Assembly (NCBI RefSeq): GCF_900100315.1
Contig: NZ_FNFF01000001.1
Span: forward strand, 1,240,001 to 1,304,000
Direction: 5' to 3'
Source: Streptomyces indicus
GTDB lineage: Bacteria > Actinomycetota > Actinomycetes > Streptomycetales > Streptomycetaceae
Length of the DNA stretch: 64,000 nt
Positions 27,563-34,873 of the stretch are shown here, in pieces. The translations under genes were made by a program, and so were the position numbers. The notes beneath the pieces are model-generated. The model saw only the letters and a program-made list of their open reading frames with translations. It was not told the origin of the DNA and made no database searches. Position 1 is the first letter of the stretch, and each line of letters starts with the position of its first letter.

Positions 27563-28096
27563 TCAGATCCTGTCCGGGGTGACGCGGGCCTGGTCCGCCA
27601 ACCGGAAGCTCAGCTCTATCTCCCACTTGTCGAGGTCGGGCTCCAGGCGCGGGTCCGTGTGGTAGCTCTCCAGCCGGCAGCCCCACGCCTCACCGCCCTC
27701 CGTCCGCACCATGTCCCACTTCAGGCCCTTGGCGTGGCCCCACTTGAGCAGGGAGGAGGCCACGCCGAGGAGCTTGTCGGGGTGGCCGACGTGGTGCACC
27801 GTCGCATAGCGGCCGGCCGGGAGGCTGCCGGCGAACAGGTCGGCGGAGGGCAGCCGGACCCGCTCGTGCACCGGGACGCCGGCCACCACCTCCAGCTCAC
27901 GGTCCTGGTCCGAGGGGTCGATGAGCTCGTACTTGAAGAACGGGCCGTCGACCGGCGTGATGCCGCGCTCCCCGAGGAGTCCGACGATCTCGGGCAGGCG
28001 GTCGGCGATCAGGCCGAAGGTCGACCAGGTGACGCGGCCGCGGACGCCGACGAACGGCTGCTCGGCCCGCTCCACGATGCGCGGTTGAGTCCCCAT
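27563..28096 (-). CDS. GyrI-like small-molecule-binding domain protein
   Basis: 177 aa from ATG 28096 (MGTQPRIVERAEQPFVGVRG). It has the SOUL/GyrI-like effector-binding fold found alone or at the end of AraC and MerR regulators: PFVGVRGRVTWSTFG, DGPFFKYELID, ELEVVAGVPV, LPAGRYATVHHVGHPDKL and a terminal WEIELSFRL strand. No DNA-binding part. Such stand-alone proteins bind hydrophobic ligands or gyrase-directed peptides; the role here is unknown. Confidence 0.82.
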   Translation of the reverse strand: MGTQPRIVERAEQPFVGVRGRVTWSTFGLIADRLPEIVGLLGERGITPVDGPFFKYELIDPSDQDRELEVVAGVPVHERVRLPSADLFAGSLPAGRYATVHHVGHPDKLLGVASSLLKWGHAKGLKWDMVRTEGGEAWGCRLESYHTDPRLEPDLDKWEIELSFRLADQARVTPDRI

Positions 28097-28196
28097 GGGG
28101 GCGATACTGCCGGGCCGCCCCGCGCGGCGCACCCCGGCGGACGCGTCCTTCGGGGCCTGTTCCGCAAGGGGCGTACCGCAGGAGCCGCCCTCTCCC

Positions 28197-28871
28197 CTAC
28201 GCGGGCCCGTCCTCCAACAGCCCCGCGTCGTGGGCGAGCAGCGCGATCTGCACGCGGTTGTTCAGATCCAGCTTCGTGAGGATGCGGCTGACGTGCGCCT
28301 TCACGGTCGCCACGCTCATGTAGAGCTCCTCGGCGATCTCCGCGTTGGACTTGCCCTGCCCGACGGCCACCGCGACCTCCCGCTCGCGCTCGGCGAGTTC
28401 CGCGATGCGCGCGCGTGCCTTCTCCCTGCGTCCGCCGTACGGGTCCGGGCCGGCCGCCTGCGTGATCAGCTGGCGCGTGACCGCGGGCGAGAGCACCGGC
28501 TCACCCGCGGCGACCCGGCGCACCGCCGCCACGATCTCGGCCGGCGGGGTGTCCTTGAGCACGAAACCGGCGGCGCCCGCACGCAGCGCCCGCAGCACCT
28601 GCTCGTCGGCGTGGAACGTGGTGAGCACGACGACCTCGGGCCCGTCGCCGCGGGCCCGCAGCCGCTCGGTGGCCGTCAGGCCGTCGACCCGCGGCATCCG
28701 GATGTCCATCAGGACCACGTCGGGCCGGGTGCGCTCCACGAGCGCGGCCACCTCGCTGCCGTCCGCGGCCTCGCCGACGATCTCGATGTCCTCGCTGCCG
28801 CCGAGCATGAAGGAGAGCCCCGCCCGCACCAGGGGGTCGTCGTCGACGAGCAGCAGACGGATCACGTTCAT
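28197..28871 (-). CDS. NarL-family response regulator
   Basis: 224 aa from ATG 28871. Receiver domain with the acidic pair in LLLVDDDPLVRAG, phospho-acceptor Asp in DVVLMDIRMP, Thr in VVLTTF and Lys in FVLKDTPP. The LuxR/GerE DNA-binding domain is C-terminal (LAEREREVAVAVGQGKSNAE, MSVATVKAHVSRIL). No kinase gene is adjacent; the nearest same-strand histidine kinase is at 32199-33563, beyond two plus-strand beta-propeller genes. That arrangement suggests a split two-component operon. Confidence 0.92.
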   Translation of the reverse strand: MNVIRLLLVDDDPLVRAGLSFMLGGSEDIEIVGEAADGSEVAALVERTRPDVVLMDIRMPRVDGLTATERLRARGDGPEVVVLTTFHADEQVLRALRAGAAGFVLKDTPPAEIVAAVRRVAAGEPVLSPAVTRQLITQAAGPDPYGGRREKARARIAELAEREREVAVAVGQGKSNAEIAEELYMSVATVKAHVSRILTKLDLNNRVQIALLAHDAGLLEDGPA

Positions 28872-28985
28872 GGAGCCACGGTATCCCGCCGCGAAGGCCC
28901 CACCCGCCCCGCCGGAGATCGCTAATCTGACCGTCGACCAGAACGGATCTCTGGAGATTCCTTCCAGGAACGGGGAGTTGACCAC

Positions 28986-30563
28986 GTGGGGGACCCATCG
29001 ATGAGCCGGCCGCCGGAGCCACCGGAGCGGGGGCCCGACCGACCGCCGCTGTCCCGGTTCTCGTACAGCAACAGCCGCCCGAAGCGCACCCTCGCCTCGC
29101 GGCTGCCGCGCTGGGAGCGCCGCACCGTACTCGTGGCCGGCGCGGCGCTCGCGGCGCTGCTGCTCGTCGGGTCCGGGGTGTACGCGCTCGGCGGCGACGG
29201 GGACGGCGGCACGTCGCGTACGGAGGCGGGCCGGACACCGGGCCAGGACGCGAAGCAGCCGTCCGCGTCGGCCACGCCCGGCGCGAAGCCCACGGGCGTG
29301 CCGCTGCCGCAGGACATCAACGCCGGGCTCGCGAAGGGCGAGGCGAAGGCCTGGTACGCGAAGAACGAGCAGGATCTGCCGGGCGGCAACACGCTCGTCC
29401 ACGATCTGTGGTTCACCGACGGCCTCGTGGTGCAGGCGCTCTACCGCGAGGTCACCGCGTACAAGGTCGCCGACGGCACCGAGGCCTGGAGCATCCCGCT
29501 GCCCGCCGAGGTGTGCGACACCCCGGTGAATCCCACGCCGGACGGCAAGGTCGTCGTCGCGTACCGCGATCCCGGCAAGCAGAAGGGCACCTGCAACCAC
29601 CTGCAGATGATCGACCTGAAGAAGGGGGCGGGCGGCTGGCGCAAGAAGCTCGCCGAGAAGGGCTCCCCCGGCAGCACGATCATCATCCACCTGGCGATCA
29701 CCGGGAACACGGTGGCGGTGGGCCGTGACGTGAGCGCCGACGCCTACCAGGTCTCCGACGGCAAGCCGCTGTTCGACCTCGGCAAGGACAAGACAGGCGG
29801 CTGCACCCCCAACGATGTCGCGGGCGGCAGCAAGCTCCTGGTCCTCGACTGGTGCTCGGGGACGATCGGGTCGTACGGGCAGATCAAGGAGGTCGACCCC
29901 AAGTCCGGGAAGATCAAGTGGCGTTACCAGCTGAAGGACAGGAAGACGAAGAAGGCCATGCCGTGGAAGTTCGGCAAGGTGTACTCCGTGAACCCGCTGG
30001 TGGTGTCCGTGTACGAGTCCGAGGACATCTTCAACTGGTCCGTGATCGCCCTGAAACCCGACGGCAAGCTGCGCTCCGCCCTGAACGCCGGTAAGTACAA
30101 GTTCGAGCCCTGCGCGGGCGAGGGCGATTCCGGCCGCGGCACGCAGAACTGCCGGGGTGGCGCGGTCGGCAAGGACACCTTCTACATGTCCACGAAGTCG
30201 CCCGATGCCGAGTCCCTCGGCCCGACCCGGATCGTCGCGTTCGACCTGAAGAACGGCAAGGTGAAGTGGGCTTCGCAGCCGGAGGACAAGCGGGAGTACC
30301 TGCCCGTCGCCGCCGAGGGTTCGTCGGTTATCACGTATGTGAAGGCGACCATGAAGGAGCCGGGGCGGATCGTGCGGATCGGCCCGAAGGGCGGCAAGGC
30401 CAAGACGCTGCTGACGTTCGGCAGGACGGCACAGCCGCTGGAGTACGAGGCGATGGCCGGTCTGACCGCCTATCGCGGCGGCCGCTTCTTCCTGTCGGAC
30501 ACCCTGCTCAGCGGTGACGACACGGGCGAGCGGGCACGGCTGCTTTCCTACGGAGGCAAGTGA
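28986..30563 (+). CDS. Membrane-anchored PQQ-like beta-propeller protein 1
   Basis: 525 aa from GTG 28986, with GGGGAG 9 nt upstream. A Pro/Arg-rich cytoplasmic head is followed by one transmembrane helix (TVLVAGAALAALLLVGSGVY) and a large outside domain of WD/PQQ-like blades (VTAYKVADGTEAWSIPL, VDPKSGKIKWRYQL, VAFDLKNGKVKWASQP). Conserved Cys may form disulfides. It probably senses or scaffolds at the cell surface rather than binding PQQ. The next gene encodes a paralogue and overlaps this stop. It lies divergent to the response regulator, so the two may share a control region. Confidence 0.85.
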   Translation: MGDPSMSRPPEPPERGPDRPPLSRFSYSNSRPKRTLASRLPRWERRTVLVAGAALAALLLVGSGVYALGGDGDGGTSRTEAGRTPGQDAKQPSASATPGAKPTGVPLPQDINAGLAKGEAKAWYAKNEQDLPGGNTLVHDLWFTDGLVVQALYREVTAYKVADGTEAWSIPLPAEVCDTPVNPTPDGKVVVAYRDPGKQKGTCNHLQMIDLKKGAGGWRKKLAEKGSPGSTIIIHLAITGNTVAVGRDVSADAYQVSDGKPLFDLGKDKTGGCTPNDVAGGSKLLVLDWCSGTIGSYGQIKEVDPKSGKIKWRYQLKDRKTKKAMPWKFGKVYSVNPLVVSVYESEDIFNWSVIALKPDGKLRSALNAGKYKFEPCAGEGDSGRGTQNCRGGAVGKDTFYMSTKSPDAESLGPTRIVAFDLKNGKVKWASQPEDKREYLPVAAEGSSVITYVKATMKEPGRIVRIGPKGGKAKTLLTFGRTAQPLEYEAMAGLTAYRGGRFFLSDTLLSGDDTGERARLLSYGGK

Positions 30564-32062
30564 TGAGCCAGTCCACACCGCCTCCGCCGCAGCCCGGCTT
30601 CGGCCCGCCGGTGACGCCCCCGCCCTTCCTGGCCGCCCCGCCCTCCGCGACCGTCACGCCCCCGCCCGACCGCCGCCCGCCGCGCAGCCGGCTGCGGTGG
30701 ATCGTCGCCGCCGTGGTCGCGCTCGCGCTCCTCGCGGGCGGCGGCGTCTGGTTCGCGGTGGCGGGCGATGGCGAAGGAGGAGCCGGAGACGGCAAGCAGG
30801 CGGACGCCCGCTTCGACGGGCCCGGCACCGAGAAGAAGCCGGCCACGACCGAGGCGGGGCTGCTCTTCCATGTGAACGATCCGAAGGTCGGCAAGGGCGA
30901 CTTCTACCCGGCTCCCGGGTCGTGGGTGACCGAAGAGACGTATGTGAAGTCCGGGGTGGGCAACGTCGTCGGCTACGACCTCGACAGCGGCCGCCAGGTC
31001 TGGGAGATCCCGCTCGGCGGACAGGTCTGCGGCTATACGCAGCGCCTCGACGAAGGCCGTACGGGCGTCCTGTACCGGGACGGGAGGGAAGCCAAGGGCA
31101 AGGCGACTCCGTGCACGGAGATCGCGGTGCTCGACCTGGACGCCGGGATGCTGCTGTGGCGCGGCAGCGTCGAGCTCTCGGGCAAGAAGACGATCTTCGC
31201 CCAGATCGCGGTCGGCGCCGGGAAGGTGGCCGTGGCCGGCGACGAGGGCGGCGCCGCGTTCGACCTCGCGACCGGCGAGCTGCGCTGGAAACCCCAGCCC
31301 GGGGAGCCCTGTTACGACATGGCGTACGGGGGCGGCGATGATCTAGTCGCGCTGGAGGTCTGCGGGCAGGACGGGAACCAGCGCGCACAGGTGCAGGTGC
31401 TCGACGAGGCGGGCAAGGCCCGCGCCACGTACAAGATGCCGCGCGATCTCGGGTTCGCGAAGATCGTGTCCTCCGATCCGCTGGTCGTCGCGGCCTTCTC
31501 GGAGGACATGAAGCTCACGGACTACTTCTCGATCGACCGCAGCAAAGGCACTTTGCGCAGCAAGATCGCGGTGGATCCGGAGCGCACCATGAAGGCCTGC
31601 ACGCTCGACGCGCAGGCCGAGTGCCCGGGACTCGCGGTCGGGAACGACCGGCTGTACCTGGCCACCGCGCCGCGCCCCGAGCCCGGCAAGGCCGCGGCCT
31701 CCAACGAGATCGTCTCGTACGACCTGGCCACCGGGAAGGCGACCGGGCAGCGGGCGGACTCGGGCGGCAAGACGCCGGTGTTCCCGCTGCGGATGGACGG
31801 TCGTGACGTGCTCGCGTACCGGCAGCCGACCACCAGCACGCCCGGGCAGGTGTTCCGGCTCGACGGGCGCACGTTCAAGGAGACGGTCTTCCTCAGCGTG
31901 CCGCCGGACGGCGAAGACGCCCAGGTGCTACGGCACTTCGCGCCCGGGACCGTCGAGTTCCGTTACGCGCGGGGGCGGCTGTTCACGGCGGAGCTGTACA
32001 TCCGGGAGCCCTACTCGAAGTACGAACCGACGTATCTGGCGGCCGCGTTCGGGGCGGGGTGA
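30563..32062 (+). CDS. Membrane-anchored PQQ-like beta-propeller protein 2
   Basis: 499 aa from ATG 30563, which shares TGATG with the upstream stop; GGAGG lies 6 nt before. Same architecture as its neighbour: Pro-rich head, one helix (WIVAAVVALALLAGGGVWFAV), then extracytoplasmic propeller blades (VVGYDLDSGRQVWEIPLGG, AVLDLDAGMLLWRGSVEL, AAFDLATGELRWKPQPG). Overall spacing of the Cys matches protein 1. Stoichiometric coupled translation suggests the two act together. It converges on the histidine kinase gene. Confidence 0.85.
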   Translation: MSQSTPPPPQPGFGPPVTPPPFLAAPPSATVTPPPDRRPPRSRLRWIVAAVVALALLAGGGVWFAVAGDGEGGAGDGKQADARFDGPGTEKKPATTEAGLLFHVNDPKVGKGDFYPAPGSWVTEETYVKSGVGNVVGYDLDSGRQVWEIPLGGQVCGYTQRLDEGRTGVLYRDGREAKGKATPCTEIAVLDLDAGMLLWRGSVELSGKKTIFAQIAVGAGKVAVAGDEGGAAFDLATGELRWKPQPGEPCYDMAYGGGDDLVALEVCGQDGNQRAQVQVLDEAGKARATYKMPRDLGFAKIVSSDPLVVAAFSEDMKLTDYFSIDRSKGTLRSKIAVDPERTMKACTLDAQAECPGLAVGNDRLYLATAPRPEPGKAAASNEIVSYDLATGKATGQRADSGGKTPVFPLRMDGRDVLAYRQPTTSTPGQVFRLDGRTFKETVFLSVPPDGEDAQVLRHFAPGTVEFRYARGRLFTAELYIREPYSKYEPTYLAAAFGAG

Positions 32063-32067
32063 GGAAG

Positions 32068-32187
32068 CTCGCTCCGGGGCGGGCTGACTCAACTCGCTCC
32101 GGGGCGGGCGCGGGTGAGCGTCGAGCGGGCGCGGGTGAGCCCGGAACAGGCGCGGGTGAGCCCGGAGCGGGCGCGGGTGAGCCCGGT
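32068..32187. repeat. Tandem repeats between convergent propeller and kinase genes
   Basis: Two copies of a 17-bp unit CTCGCTCCGGGGCGGGC (32068-32084 and 32093-32109) run into four 21-bp units of the form GCGGGCGCGGGTGAGCCCGGA (32104, 32125, 32146, 32167; the first and third units carry a few changes). Repeats end 11 bp before the kinase stop. They produce low-complexity frames only. Confidence 0.85.
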
Positions 32188-32198
32188 GCCCGGGACGT

Positions 32199-33563
32199 TC
32201 AGCGTTCCTGCCAGGGCAGCCAGGCGTGCACACGGAAGCCGCCGTCCGCCTCCTTGCCGTGGCGGAGGCGGCCGCCGGCCAGCGTGGCCCGTTCGGTGAG
32301 GCCGATCAGTCCCTGGCCCGAACCGGGGACGTGCGGCACCTCGCCGGGCGGCGCGGCATTGCGGACGTCGAGGGTGAGCCCCTCGCCCGGTGAGCCGCCG
32401 ACCCGCAGCGTGACCACGGCACCGGGGGCGTGCTTGCGGGCGTTGGTCAGCGCCTCCTGCGCGATCCGGTAGGCGTTGCGGCCGGTGGCGGCGGGGACCG
32501 CCTTGGGGTCCTCGATGCGGTGGTCGAGAAGGATCTCCATGCCGGCCTGCCGCGACTCGGCGACGAGCTGGTCGAGCGCGGTGAGTGTGGGCTGGGGCCG
32601 CCCCGACTCCTCGGCCCGCTCGTCGGCCCGCAGCACGCCGATGATCTCGCGCAGATCCTGCAGCGCCTCGTGGGCGCTGTCCCGGATGACGCCTGCGGCC
32701 CGGGCGATCTCCTCCTGGGGCGCGTCGGGGCGGAACTCCAGGGCGCCGGCGTGCACGCTCAGCAGGGTCAGGCGGTGGGCGAGCACATCGTGCATCTCGC
32801 GCGCGATGGCCTCGCGCGCGAGCCGCTGCGCCTGCTCGGCCCGCAGCTCGGCCTCGGTCTCGGCGCGCAGGGCCCGGTCGCGCAGGGACAGCAGCAGCTG
32901 GCGGCGGGAGCGGACGAACATGCCCCAGGCGACGACGGTGGCGCTGAGCAGCACGGCCAGGGCCACGGCCACGCCGTACGGGATCTCGGGGTCGGGCCGC
33001 ACCCAGTAGTAGAACGGGATCAGCGCGGTGGTGATGCCGCCGATCCACGCGACGTAGCGGAACGGGCGGTGCACCGCGAGCGTGAACAGGGCGACCGCCG
33101 CCGCACCGCCGCCCGTCTCGGAGATCACGGTGACCGGGACCATCGCGACGGCGAGCGCCACCGGCCAGCGCCTGCGCAGCCACACGGCGGCACAGGCCAG
33201 GGCGCCGACGAACTGGTCGAAGTGGGCGGCGCCGCGGGAGATGTCGGGGTTGGTGCCGACCGACTCCGCGCCGATCAGGCCGATCACCACGGCGGCGAAG
33301 AAGCACAGGAAGTCGACGATCCAGTCGCGTGCCGTGCGCTTGGAACGCCCGTCGCCCTTCGCCGCGGCACGGTCGGGGTCGAGCTCGTCCGCCAGGGCGG
33401 AGGGCAGCAGCGCGGGCCAGCGGTAGGCGGGCGCGGGCCCGCGGACCTCGGGCGGGTGCGAGGGCAGGTCCGGCGGCGGGGCGTAGGGGTTCGGCTCCTG
33501 CGGCCCGCGGGTCGGTTCGGGCGCGCTCCGCCGCCTGCGCTTGCTCCAGCTCACAAGCGACAA
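32199..33563 (-). CDS. Sensor histidine kinase (HisKA_3/NarX-like)
   Basis: 454 aa. A long Pro-rich cytoplasmic head (about 100 residues) precedes four to six transmembrane helices (WIVDFLCFFAAVVIGLIGAE, VALAVAMVPVTVIS, GVAVALAVLLSATVVAW). The dimerisation helix has the phospho-acceptor His in REMHDVLAHRLTLL, and the ATPase domain has N-box NAYRIAQEALTNARKHA and G-box GSGQGLIGLTER. The matching NarL-type regulator at 28197-28871 is on the same strand but separated by the two propeller genes. Confidence 0.9.
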   Translation of the reverse strand: MSLVSWSKRRRRSAPEPTRGPQEPNPYAPPPDLPSHPPEVRGPAPAYRWPALLPSALADELDPDRAAAKGDGRSKRTARDWIVDFLCFFAAVVIGLIGAESVGTNPDISRGAAHFDQFVGALACAAVWLRRRWPVALAVAMVPVTVISETGGGAAAVALFTLAVHRPFRYVAWIGGITTALIPFYYWVRPDPEIPYGVAVALAVLLSATVVAWGMFVRSRRQLLLSLRDRALRAETEAELRAEQAQRLAREAIAREMHDVLAHRLTLLSVHAGALEFRPDAPQEEIARAAGVIRDSAHEALQDLREIIGVLRADERAEESGRPQPTLTALDQLVAESRQAGMEILLDHRIEDPKAVPAATGRNAYRIAQEALTNARKHAPGAVVTLRVGGSPGEGLTLDVRNAAPPGEVPHVPGSGQGLIGLTERATLAGGRLRHGKEADGGFRVHAWLPWQER

Positions 33564-33701
33564 ATCTACGCAGAGATCGGCGCCCGGAGGCAGGTCGGCG
33601 GGATCCGTAGACGAAAGTCGCGCCGGGACCGACCATCGGCCACCCGGCGCTCGCCCGACGGCCGATGCCCCGGACCGCGGCCGCGGCGCACGATCGGGGC
33701 C

Positions 33702-33902
33702 ATGAAAGATCTTTTGCAGTTCCTCGGCGTGGTCCTGCTGTTCCAGGGCACGGGCGCGGTGGTCTACGAGCTGTTCGGCTGGGTGAGGTGGGGCCTCATC
33801 CAGCAGCTGGGCTTCTTCGACGGCTGGGAGCTGTACGCGGGCATCACCGTGCTGGTCCTGGCGGTCGCGCTGTTCGCGGCGGCGGAGAGCACGAAGTCCT
33901 GA
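33702..33902 (+). CDS. Small two-helix membrane protein
   Basis: 66 aa from ATG 33702. Two hydrophobic stretches, LLQFLGVVLLFQGTGAVVYEL and LYAGITVLVLAVALFAAAE, flank a short amphipathic link (GWVRWGLIQQLGFFDGWE). It ends in a polar KS tail. No family recognised, but similar tiny membrane proteins are common in Streptomyces. The ribosome site (GGGGCC) is weak. Confidence 0.65.
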   Translation: MKDLLQFLGVVLLFQGTGAVVYELFGWVRWGLIQQLGFFDGWELYAGITVLVLAVALFAAAESTKS

Positions 33903-34009
33903 GGACGCGGCGGCCTTGCGCCCCGTGCCGCCTGGCCGGACCAGCGGGCCGGGGCAGCCGGGCGGCCGGCGGCCTCGTGGAGCAGGAGCCGCCGGCCGCC
34001 CCGCACACG

Positions 34010-34450
34010 TCAGCAGGCGTAGTCCACCAGGTCGAACGACGCGTAGTGGTCCGCGGTGTAGTAGTCCTCCTGGTGCTCCTCACCGGTGACGATGCGGCGC
34101 GCACCGCGGTCGTCCGAGCCCGGGGTCTCGACGGTGTACTCGTGGTAGTAGCCGGAGGTCTGCCGGGGCAGCAGGCCTTCGCGGTTCTGGAAGACGGTGC
34201 CGTCCTGCGGATACGGGTAGGGCCCGCCCGCCTCGATCAGGTCCAGGGTGTCGTGGGCCTGGCTCGGCAGGGCCGAGTAGCAGATGTCGCCGACGGCGGC
34301 CGGGGCCGCGGTGGCCGGGGCCGCGGTGGCCCGGGAGGCCCCGGCGGCCGAGTCGGCCAGGGGGCCCGCGGCGGCCGTCGGAGCAGCGGCGCCGAGGAAC
34401 AGCGCGGCGGACAGGGTCAGGGCTGCGGTGATACGTGGGGGGATTCGCAT
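34010..34450 (-). CDS. Secreted guanyl-specific ribonuclease (RNase Sa type)
   Basis: 146 aa. The signal MRIPPRITAALTLSAALFLG is followed by a spacer of Ala/Pro repeats and a compact domain of about 95 residues that matches RNase Sa from memory: DTLDLIEAGGPYPYPQDG, FQNREGLLP, YYHEYTVETPG, ARRIVTGEEHQEDYYTADHY. Expected catalytic residues are Glu104, Arg119 and His135, with a disulfide Cys57-Cys146. It cleaves RNA after G outside the cell. No barstar-like inhibitor gene is adjacent. A TGACGT dyad overlaps its probable promoter. Confidence 0.92.
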   Translation of the reverse strand: MRIPPRITAALTLSAALFLGAAAPTAAAGPLADSAAGASRATAAPATAAPAAVGDICYSALPSQAHDTLDLIEAGGPYPYPQDGTVFQNREGLLPRQTSGYYHEYTVETPGSDDRGARRIVTGEEHQEDYYTADHYASFDLVDYAC

Positions 34451-34476
34451 GCCCTCAGAATGACGCGCGTAGACCC

Positions 34477-34492
34477 TGACGTGTCAACGTCA
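34477..34492 (-). promoter_or_regulatory. Dyad at the RNase promoter
   Basis: TGACGT-GTCA-ACGTCA, perfect 6-bp arms. Read on the minus strand, TTGACG here and TACGCG 16 bp further on could be the -35 and -10 of the RNase gene, so the dyad sits over the -35. A second imperfect dyad, GAACTCCGG/CCGGGAGTTC around GAATTC, lies at 34501-34527. Confidence 0.5.
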
Positions 34493-34614
34493 AGGAAGGT
34501 GAACTCCGGTGAATTCTCCGGGAGTTCGCCCCCACCGTCCGTCCACATCCCGGCCCGGCGCGGCGAGCTGTTACCCTGAGGGAGAAGTTGACCGTGTGAC
34601 GAGGAGATGCAGAC

Positions 34615-34644
34615 GTGGCGGGTGACGACGACATCTCCGGGTGA
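34615..34644 (+). CDS. Nine-residue leader peptide ORF upstream of ABC-F gene
   Basis: GTG at 34615 is preceded by GAGGAG with an ideal 8-nt spacing and reads MAGDDDISG before TGA 34642-34644. An overlapping ATG at 34607 (MQTWRVTTTSPGEIRS) sits directly against GAGGAG and is less likely. It lies 230 bp before the ABC-F start, in a leader with hairpins. The Asp-Asp-Asp run may be the regulatory stall region, by analogy with leaders of antibiotic-resistance ABC-F genes. Confidence 0.5.
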   Translation: MAGDDDISG

Positions 34645-34873
34645 GATCCGGAGCTGACGGCCCCCGGCCGGCGCACAGGAGCGCCGCCGAGGCGGGTCCG
34701 TTTCGCCGTACCCCTTTTCCCGTCTGCCCCGGGCAGAAGTCCGTCCGCCGGTCACGGCCACCGAGCACCCCGCGCACGCAACCGCCGCCGAGCCCGTCTC
34801 GTACGCGACCGCCGCGCCGCTCCCCCGCCGCCTGGACCGCCGGCCTCTGCCCTCATCCCACACGAGGCCCTTC
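34645..34873 (+). promoter_or_regulatory. Structured leader of the ABC-F gene (possible attenuator)
   Basis: The 423-bp gap 34451-34873 contains no full gene. Just after the leader ORF, CTCCGG and CCGGAG (34636-34641 and about 34649-34655) can pair, overlapping the ORF stop. Further on, TCTGCCC-C-GGGCAGA (34723-34737) forms a 7-bp hairpin. Alternative pairing controlled by a stalled ribosome is plausible, but exact attenuator structures need folding software. Confidence 0.4.

Noticed and set aside
33702..33902. Holin or toxin-like small membrane protein
   Set aside because: Two hydrophobic helices alone do not support it; no phage or antitoxin gene is nearby.
34607..34657. Sixteen-codon ORF MQTWRVTTTSPGEIRS as the ABC-F leader peptide
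   Set aside because: Its ATG directly follows GAGGAG with no spacing, while the overlapping GTG at 34615 has the ideal 8 nt. It is kept only as an alternative.
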